NCBI GenBank assembly: GCA_002179805.1 | Contig: NAVB01000009.1 | Location: 1-64,000 of the forward strand | DNA length: 64,000 nucleotides | Reading direction: 5' to 3' | Source of the DNA: Acanthamoeba lenticulata | Taxonomy: Eukaryota; Discosea; Longamoebia; Acanthamoebidae | Shown here: positions 1 to 9,383 of the stretch, in pieces | How positions within the stretch are numbered: position 1 is the first letter of the stretch | Layout of the letters: every line of letters begins with the position of its first letter | The notes under the pieces: model-generated | The model's database searches: none | The model's input: the letters and a program-made list of their open reading frames with translations, nothing else | Told to the model about the DNA's origin: nothing | Translations under genes and position numbers: made by a program

Positions 1-26
1 CGAATCTCTTGTAAGAATTCTGAGGC

Positions 27-1819
27 CTAAGCAGTCCCTGCCCTGGCCGACAGAGCGGCCGACAGGGCGCGCACGTAGTAGTTGGTGTCCCGGATGGCCT
101 CGGCGGGCTCGACCTTGACCAGGTGCCATCCCATGTGGTCCCGGTGGGGCAGCGACGCGCCCGACTCTGTGTTGTGCGTTGCGTGTTGGCGATCAATAAG
201 AACAACAACGGCAGGCCCGGACCATGACAACGACCACAACGACGACGCGCACCTTGGTCGCGGAGGTCGACGATGTTCATCCACTCGGGCTGGCTCCCGT
301 TAAAGTGGATGTTGTCGTCAAAGAAGACGGCGTGCGTGCTGGCGTCGCCGAGGTCGAGCGTGAACAGCTTGCCCGCAAAGGCGGCGTCGGCGTTGGCTCG
401 CCACCAGGGAAAGTAGTCGCGAAGCGCCAGCGTGCAACGGCCTGCGCGTTGGATGTGGGCATGAATCGCGTCAAAGCCCGACAGCACGCGCTGCACGCGC
501 GGGTCGCCTATGGCGGGACGCCACGTCAGCTGTGCGGCGCCACACCCAAGGCCGGGGGCTCTTGCAAGGACTTACCCTCAAACACGTCCAAGGTCTTCAC
601 GTTGCCGCGCTGCCAGTCCTCGAGCTTGGCCGGGTTGGGCACCTGGTCCCACAAGCCGATGGCCAGGTGCGTCTCGTGTTTCTCCCGGCCGTGCCGGAAG
701 AAGGCCCCGTGCTGCGCGGGCCGGTCCCCGATCTGCTCTCGTTGGGCGGCCGCCAAGACGGCGGTCAGCTCAAGCTGGGGCCAGCGCGCATGGGGCGGGT
801 GGAGGCGCACGCGGTAGTCGGGCTGGCCATCGCTGCCGTCCATAACGTAGCCCAGGAACATCGGGTGCTTGCCCTCGCAGAACTCGTCAAAGTGCTTCAC
901 CAGCTGTCATGACATCACACACAGGCGGCGGCGAAGCAATGAGGTTCACATACCACGCCGTGCGCATGCGCCCTAGCGGGGCCGCGCGTACGTGGGGCAA
1001 GTCCAGGCCAAAGGTGCGGAACACGAGCGTGAAGCTCTGCCCGGTTCGCTTCAAGTGCTGCAGGAGGCGCAAGAACGAAGGCAGGATGTAGTGGTATTGC
1101 ATCGTCGTAGTCTCCGTTGTCTTCGTGGCGCCGTCAGACAAAGAGGACTCGCTGTCGTCGCCGTCGGCGGCGGCCGCGGCGGCGGCCTCTTCCTGCCACT
1201 CGGCGGTGCGCATGGCCTCGAGGAATGTCTCGTGCTGCGGCCGGAACCGCTCACCTGTGCCGACCCCGACGGGGCCACTTTCAGAACACATGTGTGCGCG
1301 CAAAGCGTCGGCGCCAGTGTGCCGGGCGCGTGCCTGGTGCGCCGGGAGCCGTGAACCGGGCGCGCAGGCGGTCCCGCAGGGGCTTGTCCGTCGCGTGTTT
1401 CTTCTACACAGTGGCGTTGTTGTCAACAACAGCAATGACAACAACAACGATGACGTCCTTCTTGACGAGAAGAGAAGGAGCGAGAGCGATGCCAAATACC
1501 ACGAGGAAGTCGTAGTAGTTGACGAGGTCGCTCCCGTGGCCCTCTGGCGGCGCGTTGGTGGTGCCGAGCTCGTCCGTGGCCGCGCGCCATTCTCCGGCTG
1601 CCGTGTGCGCCCGTGAGCCAGGCCGTCACAACAGAAGTAGAAAGTCGACAAGAGAGGGAGCAAGGAGGGCACACCGTCGTCCACCGTTCCGTAGGCGATC
1701 TCAGTGAGCAGGTCGTTAATCATCTCCTCAACACTGCCCTTGCCACTGGCCGGATCCGTCATGACGAGCGTTTTGTTCACGTCAAAGTGAAGGACCAGGT
1801 GCTTCTTGTTTGTCTCCAT
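27..1819 (-). CDS. HAD-like family protein with DxN motif
   Basis: A multi-exon gene read right to left. The first exon opens with METNKKHLVLHFDVNKTL, a haloacid-dehalogenase motif I in which the second Asp of the usual DxD is Asn (DVNKT). Later exons carry the frames ATDKPLRDRLRARF, YHYILPSFLRLLQHLKRTG and TLVFRTFGLDLPHV (motif II-like hhhT/S region), then a C-terminal exon with AVFFDDNIHFNG, which fits HAD motif IV. The last exon ends in a TAG at 27-29. One clear intron begins with GTGCGC at 252. An Ala and acidic low-complexity stretch lies around 1130-1200. HAD enzymes are normally Mg-dependent phosphatases or phosphotransferases that use both Asp residues; the Asn here makes phosphatase activity doubtful. 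The substrate is unknown. I am confident of the gene and fairly confident of the fold, but not of the function. Exon borders in the 1300-1680 part are uncertain. Confidence 0.65.
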
Positions 1820-1931
1820 CTTCTAAAAAAACCACTTTTTGGCCATTTTCTTTACCAATTGAAATCAGGAAAAACAGATGAAATGACTCATTATGTGATT
1901 TCTTTTCGGCCCTTTTATGCAGAATTCCACC

Positions 1932-3355
1932 ATGAAGAGGATGTGGACGAAGGGCGTGGTGGGTGGAGCCACTTCTACAACCCACGCCCAGGCAGTGCTG
2001 TCAGGACAGTATCCACTGGGCGGTCTCCGGTCAGTGGGGACCAAGGCGGTACTGGTGGGCAACGGGCCCAACCTGCTCTCGGGAGACCTTTCGTGGGCAT
2101 GCTTATTGCGCGACTTGCCCACAGCCCTTTCTTCTTCATCCTCATCATCACCTTCCTCGAGAACACGGACCCCGAAGCCGAGCGGCAACGCCCAGGCCAT
2201 CGATATCGTCGATAAAGACGGACGAGTGGTGACGACGTGGGTCGAGGAACGGCGGGACGTAGTCTTTGACGCCAAGAAACCCTTCTCGATGATCTATGAG
2301 GAGCTGTTCCTCGAAGCCATGCAGCGGAGCCGGAGTAAGTCGGAAGCCATGAAGGAGGCACAAGTGAAGCAGGTCATCGCCGACATGGTCCGGCGCCAGC
2401 TCCGGCCCAACGACTTCCACCGGAAGCTGATGACCACCGTGCCCGGCTGCCAGCACGTCCTCACCACCAACTACGACTACAACCTTGAAGAGGCCCGCGC
2501 TGGTCGGTCCCGCTCTCGATCTTTTTGAGTTTCTTCTGAGGAACACGAGCGATGTTTGACCAGTCACCACCCCGTGTGGTCGCCACAGGACATCATGACC
2601 CCAACATGCACGTTCCGTTCGTCAAGGAGCTGACACACTCCCTGTTTCGGCGCAACAGTGTCCCGCTAGCAGGAAGCGAGGAAGTGATGAACGTGTGGCA
2701 CCTGCACGGCGAGGCCTGCAGGCCCCACTCGATGCTGCTTGGCTTTGAGCATTACGCGTCATACCTGAATGTGCGACAGCATCATCGGCACCACCATCAT
2801 CATGATGATGTGCTAATGGATCGCTCTTGTGCTTGTGCAGAAAGTGCGCGGCTACGTCATCGACGGCTTGTCCTACCTGTCCCTGCCGCCCGAGTACGAG
2901 GGCAACTTGAGGCCTCTCCTTGTGCGCTTGCATAAGAAACGAAAGCAAGAAGGTCAAGACGCAATTGCAGACAAGGAGCCCCTCCCAGTGCTCTCTTGGG
3001 TGGATCTCTTCTTCACATCTGACCTCTACATCCTGGGCCACGGGATGGACATGGTGGAGCTGCACCTTTGGTGGCTCCTCGTCTTCCGAGCCCGCGACAA
3101 GCTTGGCCGCAACAGGTGTGCTTAGCTTGTGATCGCAACCTTTGTTAGGTGGAAGAGCGCTTTGCTAATGCCACAACTGGCGCAGGGTGAAGATTGGTAA
3201 CACCATCACCTACTACACGCCTGCTTTCGCTACGTCAGAGGAGGAGCGGCACAAGTGCGATCTGCTCCGGTCCTATGATGTGCGCGTGCTTCGCGTGGAT
3301 GTCCCGCCTGATGACTGGTTGGGCTTTTACAACGCATCGCTCGAGCACCTCCGCA
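1932..3355 (+). CDS. SIR2-like (SIR2_2-type) domain; probable N-terminal half of a SIR2-RNA ligase gene
   Basis: The spliced frame reads as a bacterial-type SIR2-like domain. It has a nucleotide-binding start VLVGNGPNLLSGDLSW, then RPNDFHRKL, HVLTTNYDYNLEEA, VMNVWHLHGE (the catalytic-type His after W), SMLLGFEHYASYLN, LSWVDLFFTSDLYILGHG and ELHLWWLLVFRARDK. It ends near VLRVDVPPDDWLGFYNASLE. Introns start with GTGCGA (about 2770) and GTGTGC (about 3114). The best-known members of this bacterial group are NAD-consuming or stand-alone proteins of unknown role, some in phage defence; eukaryotic sirtuins have different motifs, so transfer from bacteria is likely. The frame meets TGA at 3361, but a donor GTGCGT at 3356 and a T-rich acceptor at 3470 would join it in frame to the RNA ligase exons that follow. 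The start could also be the in-frame ATG at 1917. Domain call good; whether this is a separate gene is doubtful. Confidence 0.7.
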
Positions 3356-3470
3356 GTGCGTGATGCACATGAGCTTGAACAGAGCTGTTGTAGGAATATT
3401 AGCAGAATTAAAAATGTTAAACTAAAATTCTTCATTTTTCGTTTGTTTTTTTTTTGCCTTTCTTTTCCAG

Positions 3471-5309
3471 CAACTCACACCTGCACGGAAGCCACAACGG
3501 AGACGATGGAGGACACCAATTTGCCACTACACGCGGTCCGTTTCCTGCGACGGGACGGACTGGAGGCGCTCACAAAGAAGTTCGGTCTCGTCAGCAGCCG
3601 ACACGGGGCGCACTCCAACCTCGTCCTGCTCAAATACGACCAGGTGGAGTCGCCCTTTGACGCTGCCGAGGTGCAGGAGTGCCGCGGCCTCATCGTGGAC
3701 GAGGATGACGACTGGGTACGCGCAGCTTTCTATTTTATTCAATTTATTTTTATTTTTTGTGTACTTCCCTGAATTCTATTCTTTTTTTAAAACAAAAAAT
3801 ATAAATATTAATGCTTTAAATGTTGCAGCGGCCGGTGGCGATGCCGTTCCTCAAGTTCTTCAACTACGGCGAGTCGAAAGGCGCCGACATCGACTGGAGC
3901 CAGCCCGTGCGCGTGATGGACAAGGGTATGCACACTCGCTGCCGCGCTCCCCGTGCTCGACATGCCCACTTCTGCTTCTCACACACGCGCGTACAGTGGA
4001 CGGCAGTCTGTCGACGCTCTACCACTACAAGGGCAAGTGGCACGTCTCGTCTTCTGGCCGGCCTGACGGTGGCGGGTTCGTGTGTGATGATGGCCCCTTT
4101 CATTGCACAACGCAATCTCGTCATCAACCTCAGCAATGACCATCACCGCCACCACCACCGCCACCATCATCACCAGGGCCGTGTATCGGACGGACAGGTC
4201 GGACCCCAACCGCAAGCTCTTCCGCGACCTGTTCTGGCAGACGTGGGCCGCCATGAACTACACGCTCCCGTCAGAGGCCGACCAGCACTACTGCTTCATG
4301 TTTGAGCTCTTCTCGGCCGAGAACCGGATCATCGTCGCGCCGCAGGAGGAGCTGCTCCTGCTCACGGGCGTCCGGAACATGAAGACGCTACAGGAGGAGG
4401 ACCCGCTCGTCTTTGTCCAGCGCTACGGCTGGCGCATGCCCCAAACGTGCGACTGCGCCCTTTCGTTTCGGCTCTTCTCGGGTGAGTGAGTTGGTAACAG
4501 ACAAACAAACAAACACACGCAGGTTCGAGTACGCGAGCCTGCAGGAGGTGATCGAGGCGTCCAAGGCGCTCAACCCGCACTTTCGCGAGGGCTTCGTGGT
4601 GTGCGACCACCGATTCAACCGGGTCAAGATCAAGAGCCCGATGTATGTCGCCTTGGCTCACCTGAGCCGCAAGGACAAGGTGCCTCCTCCTCTTGCACAT
4701 TCCTCGAATGCCTGAGAGGCCTGGGCTTGGGTTTGGGTCTTTGGGTGCCTGGAGGGCTCATGCGGGATGAACCGGGCCATATGGCGCAGAGCGCGTTGAA
4801 CAAGCGGCGAATGCTGGACATCGTGCGGCACAACGAGGGCGGCGAGTTCCTGGCCTACTTCCCGCAGTGGGCTCCGCTGTACAGCCAGGTCAGGGAGCGG
4901 TTCGACGAGCTATGCGACCGGGCCGAGAGCCTCTGGGAGCAGAGCAAGCACCTCGAGAACGATCGCGACTTTGCCAAAGCCTGCCACCAGGACAAGTACC
5001 GCTCACCACCTCTTCTTCTTCATCCGCTTGATCAGCCGCAGCTCACTGTTGTTGACTTCGCCCGGATCAACGCTCAGGTCGGTAGCGGACTACTTGTTCG
5101 CGAGGAAGAAGGAACGGACGAGTAGCGCGCGGGCGTTCTATGGGTCGCTGCCAGAGAAGAAACTGGAGCAGTTGATGCCGCGATGGAAGACCATCACCGA
5201 CACCACGCCCGTCACGGTGGTCCTCCCTCTCGCTGGCGGCGATGGCGTCAACGTGTTGCGGGCAGACAACGAAGAGGCGGAACCCGCGGCGACATTACAG
5301 GAGGAATGA
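3471..5309 (+). CDS. T4 Rnl1-type RNA ligase; probable C-terminal half of a SIR2-RNA ligase gene
   Basis: The exons spell out an ATP-dependent RNA ligase of the T4 Rnl1/RnlA group. The upstream block VQECRGLIVDE and MPFLKFFNYGE is typical of the family. Motif I is KVDGSLSTLYHYKGKW, made by splicing at the intron that begins near 3928; its Lys should carry the AMP. Then come HYCFMFELFSAENRIIV (motif III/IIIa), FREGFVVCDH (motif IV) and NRVKIKSPMYVAL (motif V). All nucleotidyl-transfer motifs are intact, so the protein should be able to seal RNA ends. A C-terminal helical part follows, ending in TGA at 5307-5309. If the gene is separate it would start at the ATG at 3506, but that ATG has an in-frame open stretch upstream (TTHTCTEATTET) leading straight from a strong 3' splice site at 3470. 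This supports fusion to the SIR2-like exons. Ligase call very likely; gene limits less so. Confidence 0.8.
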
Positions 5310-5692
5310 TGTCGAGGAGCCCGACCAAGAGAAGGAGGACAACGAGGAACGGGCCTGAGGGGGCGAGGCCGAAGAGGACACACAAAAGCTGTACAAAAGC
5401 AGCTCGAAGTTGAGGCCAAAGTCGCCCCGTGCGCGAACCGTGCTGGATTGGTCAAAAGAAAATATGTCGACAGAGCGACTTGGAGCGACTAATAGGAGCA
5501 GAAGAACGGGGCTGAGATCAAAACGCTCATTTATATTCTCACTTTACGCCTCTTGTCTATCGCCTAAACGTCAAGTATACCCTACACCTATGCCTGATGG
5601 CTTCACCGCAAGGCCTGAGGTGATGTGTTAACAATGTTCCACTTGATTCCTTTAGGTACAAAGCACTCCCAATTTTCAAAGTGTAGAAATCG

Positions 5693-5766
5693 CTCAGGAT
5701 TACATTTAACCGCTATTAGCCGCCTACGGCGGTAGATGTAGACGTAACATTTTGCCGAAATGAAGC
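5693..5766 (+). repeat. 74-nt hairpin-bearing repeat, copy 1
   Basis: This copy matches the one at 6213-6286 with seven mismatches by eye (about 90% identity). It contains a stem GCCGCC-TAC-GGCGGT that can be extended by weaker pairs after one mismatch. Both copies end in the same block, ACATTTTGCCGAAATGAAGC. The function is unknown; a small structured RNA or a remnant mobile repeat are both possible. Confidence 0.75.
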
Positions 5767-6030
5767 TCCATTATAAATTATTGCAAATCTAGGGTCAAAT
5801 CAGCAACATTACTCATCAGTGTTTTTGTAAGCAGATTGAGCGGGATGGCAGCGGTCCGAACCCTTGCCTTGATGAATCGCCGGAGCGGAGTTGCGGATTT
5901 GGGTACGCTTCCACTCAATCGTTGTGCGGCGGAGCCACCCACAAGAGCACGCAGCGACTTTCCTCTGGGCTGTGTGCATCCTGGTGTGGCAGATTTGACT
6001 TCGGTCACTGAAGCCATCCCCAAATTGTTC

Positions 6031-6051
6031 GTGCCGCCTTCTTGGCGGCAC
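6031..6051. repeat. Perfect short inverted repeat
   Basis: GTGCCGCC and GGCGGCAC flank a 5-nt TTCTT spacer, giving a perfect 8-bp stem. It lies between the two copies of the 74-nt repeat. No function can be assigned. Confidence 0.6.
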
Positions 6052-6114
6052 GGCTGAGAATAGCTTCGCACAGTTCACCCTTTTTAACTTCTTCTCATCT
6101 CCACTCTCCTACAG

Positions 6115-6840
6115 GCAGCCAACAAGCGCTGAAAACTCCGTGCAACAGATCTTGAGTGCCTCCAACAACGTACGTCCATCCTACCCCATTCGCACACTGC
6201 TCGCTTGCGGCACTCAGGATTACAATTTACTGCTATTAGCCGCCTTTGGCGGTGGATGTAGACGAAACATTTTGCCGAAATGAAGCCAAATCTGCTTTTG
6301 AAAATCCAATTGCTTTGTTGACGTTCATCAATTAACCTCCTTGCCTTCCATACAGTCGATTCCGCGTTCCGCGCCGCCCTAGACTCAGAACGAGGCTAAC
6401 GGAGAGTGTCAAAGACGATCGACCCATCCATTGGGCAACGTACGTTGTTTTCTCTCTCTAGCCTCGTGGTGTTTTCTATTCGGGAGGGGAGGTCACGTGA
6501 TGACACCAAAACACTATTCATGCGCGTAATCTGAGGTCGAGCGCCCCTCGCGATGGCTGAGTTTTTCAGCCGTTGCAAATGAGGGGCACCTGCACCCAAG
6601 ATCATAACTCATCTTGTCTGAATCCATTCTACTCCTATTCTTCTTTTCGTCTGTTCGTGTTGGTTTGTCCTCAACAACTACACCTTCTGACGAGATCCAC
6701 CACATATACAGGTCTACGTACATCCTGATGGAGACAAGCTTGGTCTTGTCCAGCCAAGTCTTGAGCACCTTGCAACAGGTACAGTTGCCCTCAAGGAGAA
6801 GAAAAGGAAGAGAGAAGGCGTGATGATGTTAACAAAATAG
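6115..6840 (+). other. Candidate spliced transcript of unknown coding status
   Basis: Three segments are bounded by good splice signals. 6115-6169 follows CTCCTACAG and precedes GTACGTCC. 6356-6439 follows CTTCCATACAG and precedes GTACGTTG. 6712-6840 follows CATATACAG. The first reads QPTSAENSVQQILSASNN and the last VYVHPDGDKLGLVQPSLE in one frame, ending in TAG at 6838; both look protein-like. The middle piece breaks the frame between them, so this is not a simple three-exon coding gene. It could be a noncoding or host transcript with the 74-nt repeat in an intron, two separate gene ends, or a gene whose splicing I have read wrongly. I do not recognise a family. Confidence 0.3.
6213..6286 (+). 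repeat. 74-nt hairpin-bearing repeat, copy 2
   Basis: Second copy of the 5693-5766 element, in the same orientation and 520 nt away. The stem is kept (GCCGCC / GGCGGT) while the loop changes from TAC to TTT. It sits between an exon-like piece ending at 6169 and one starting at 6356, so it may be intronic. Confidence 0.75.
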
Positions 6841-7111
6841 TATCACTTCGGACTGATTATCATTGATGTGAATTCGTCAACCCTGAACGCCTCTCCTCTC
6901 ACCTCTCTCCCCACCTCTACGGTGCTTGACTCTTCGGATCGCTGATGACCTTTCTCGTGCGCTGTTGCGTGAATCACTCAGGCAAGCGTGTAGTCTGCGT
7001 GCGGATTGGCGGCGTCACCAATGTCGTGTTTGTCACTCGTTCTCAAAAATACATCCGAAGAGCTTTAGCCCTGATGTTCCCTCTCCCGTCCGGAGTCGTT
7101 TGTGTCGATTT

Positions 7112-9202
7112 CTACACGGTCGCAGGTGTCGTTGGGGCGGGAGGAGGTGAAGAAGGCGCAGGAGGTGCCGAAGTGGTGGAATCGGTGAGCAGCGTCGACT
7201 TGCGCAGGTTGGCTGCCAAGGTGGCCGATCGCAGGCCGGTGAGGCGGCGCTCGTGCTTGACCCTCATTTGCCACGCGCCAATGATGGTGATGAGAAGCAC
7301 GATCACCACCGCCACGGGCACCACCACGGCAGTCGCGACGATCACTGCCGAGCTGTCGCTGCTGCCAGCCTTGGTGTCGCCCTCCTTGGCGCCGAGCAGG
7401 ACGCCAAGCGAGATCGATGGGTCGTAAAAGAGCGACCTTGTGAAGGACGGGAATGTGAGCTCCAGCACGTAATCGCCCGACGTGCTGTTGCATGTCAGCG
7501 AATGGTTGGCCAGCGGTCGCGAAGCTTCGTCGACGATGGCCACGTTGAAGACCTCGACTCGCGCCACGCGTTGCTGAATCTGGCGCACGAGGTAGGTCGT
7601 CATGTTGGTGCGTGGCACGTTGTTGAGCCGAGTCACTTGGCGGCAATCGCTCGAGCCCGACAGCGGAATGCGGTAACGCATGGTCAACGGGCTGCCTCCT
7701 CCACTGACAGTGGAGGTGGTGGTGGTGGTGGTGGTGTAGTTGATGGACCACTTGAGTGTGCTGGGCCCGATGGTGAACGATGCCCCAGCAAACTCTGCGT
7801 CAGCAGAGGTCTCGTGGAAGGCAAAGGTCTGCTCGAGCGTGGCGTTGTCAGCCAGCGTGGCGCGGTAGACGTAGGTGGGCACTGTGACCGTCGTTCCTTC
7901 AGTGGTGGTCGTCCGGTTCTCCGTGACCACCTCATACGCTGAACGGTGTCGCAAAGTCAAAACCATATCATCATCTTTGATGATGCAAAGAGGCGTTAAT
8001 CCTACCTTGGATGGCTGTGGGCGCCGAGGAGCCCAGCTGCAAGTCTTGGAACCCGATGCTCTGCTGGCTTGATTGTGCAGACAGGTTGAAGTTGGGCTGT
8101 TGGAGGTCGGCCGAAAGCACGACGGCAAGCGGCGAGGTCTCAGGAAGAGGCGAGCTCGTGGGCGAGACTGATGGTGTGCGGCTGGTGGAGACAGACGAAG
8201 AAGCCGTCGGTGATGGTGTGAAGGATAGAGAGGGCGTTGTTGTGGGCGTCGTGGATGGAGAAGCAGTAGATGTGGGCGTCGGCGTAAGCGACATGGAAGC
8301 AGACGGTGAAGTTGAGGCAGAGGTCGAAGGTGTAGCCGTTGTCGTGGGCGAAGCAGAGCTTGATGGCGAAGAAGAGGCGGTAGGCGATGGTGTGAGTGAC
8401 AATGACGGCGATGGTGTAGCGGAGGAAGAGGGTGAAACAGAGATGGTTGGGGTCAAGGAAGGAGAACGCGTAGTGGAAGGCGAGGGTGAGGCAGTGAAGC
8501 TTGGGGTGACGGATATCGTAGGCGAAGTTGACGGCGTGGTGGAAATGGTCGGGGAAGGGGAAGGAGGAGCCAGGGAGCAGCCGCGGAAGCGGACCATGCG
8601 AGGGCCTGAAAAAGTCACAGACTGGCCAGCCTGAACTATACCAAATGCGGACCCCTTCCACATCCAAGAGGACGTTCTCACCAAGACGAGCCAGTAGTTT
8701 GTGTTGTTTGCAAGATAAGCGCCTCCTTCTGCAGCAACCTCGTACGAGTAGAGTCCGCCATCCGAGCCACACATTTGGGGGTAGGTGATGGCAGGGATGG
8801 TGAATGTGCCGTTCGTCACGATACTGCCAGGTGAGCCTGCGTTGTCATTGTAGATGCTTATGGACGTCACCTCATTGGTGAACTGAGCGGCTGGACAACA
8901 AAAGTTGTTTGGCGAAGCAAAGCAAGTGAGCGAGGAGACGACAGCAACAACAAGGGAAAAGCGAGCGTACCAGTGGCCCAACCAAAGTCTGCTCCTTGGA
9001 CCCACACCGGGTAATCTTGCACGGTGAACATCACCGAATCGTCTAACCAACCGGTCACAGAAACGCAGTCAAAATCTCGTGAGATGAGCGCTTGTGATGA
9101 ACACGTTTGAGCCAGTGATCCATGAATTATAAGAGCCCCGAGCACGAGCAAGATCACTCGAAGGCCAGCCCAACCTGTGCCGGACGGTCCTCGGCCCTTC
9201 AT
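7112..9202 (-). CDS. Single-pass surface receptor with Ser/Thr/Pro stalk (tandem copy A)
   Basis: The chosen start at 9202 puts a signal peptide first (LRVILLVLGALIIHGSLA). The ectodomain has paired Cys and blocks such as WVQGADFGW, NEVTSISIYN, GGLYSYEVAAEGG and NYWLVLVRTSSWMWKG. The last resembles the beta-sandwich 'choice-of-anchor' type domains of bacterial surface proteins; that is only inference. A long SPS/TPS-rich, mucin-like stalk follows, then a second extracellular module with several N-x-T/S sites (ENRTTTT, NNVPRTNMTT, NHSLTCNST). One strong transmembrane helix comes near the C-terminus (VIVATAVVVPVAVVIVLLIT), with a short basic, Ser/Thr/Pro-rich tail. The protein should sit at the plasma membrane with the stalk outside. 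Tandem copy B lies directly upstream and shares the 3' half almost base for base. Ligand and role are unknown. Confidence 0.75.
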
Positions 9203-9383
9203 CCCTTGGTTTCTTCTTTTTCTTCTCTCCTTGGCCAAGCTCAACCTTTCGGGGAGTTTCTGCTCTTCTGGCCAAGACGTTGAGCTCAAAAAGGAAAATT
9301 GGCCTATTTTGGTAAAACCACAAAAAAACAAAAAATCGTAGCCCCTATGCGGCAGCCGAGAAGGCGACTACACTCTACCGTCT

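Larger units (their letters stand above)
5310..7111. other. Gene-poor stretch
   Basis: No long coding frame with family features is visible over about 1.8 kb between the RNA ligase stop and the 3' end of the first surface receptor gene. It holds two copies of a 74-nt repeat, a perfect short hairpin at 6031-6051, and exon-like pieces at 6115-6840. Base composition is closer to even than in the flanking genes. Confidence 0.6.

Noticed and set aside
5836..6057. Small protein gene beginning MSGMAAVRTL
   Set aside because: No family features, and no consistent splice join to the exon-like pieces downstream.
6497..6560. Box C/D snoRNA from GTGATGA and CTGA motifs
   Set aside because: The boxes are too close and the flanks do not pair. 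Kept only as a hint in the spliced-transcript finding.
6945..7427. Protein gene beginning MTFLVRCC on the + strand
   Set aside because: It mostly runs antisense to the receptor gene's last exon, and the upstream part shows no recognised motif.
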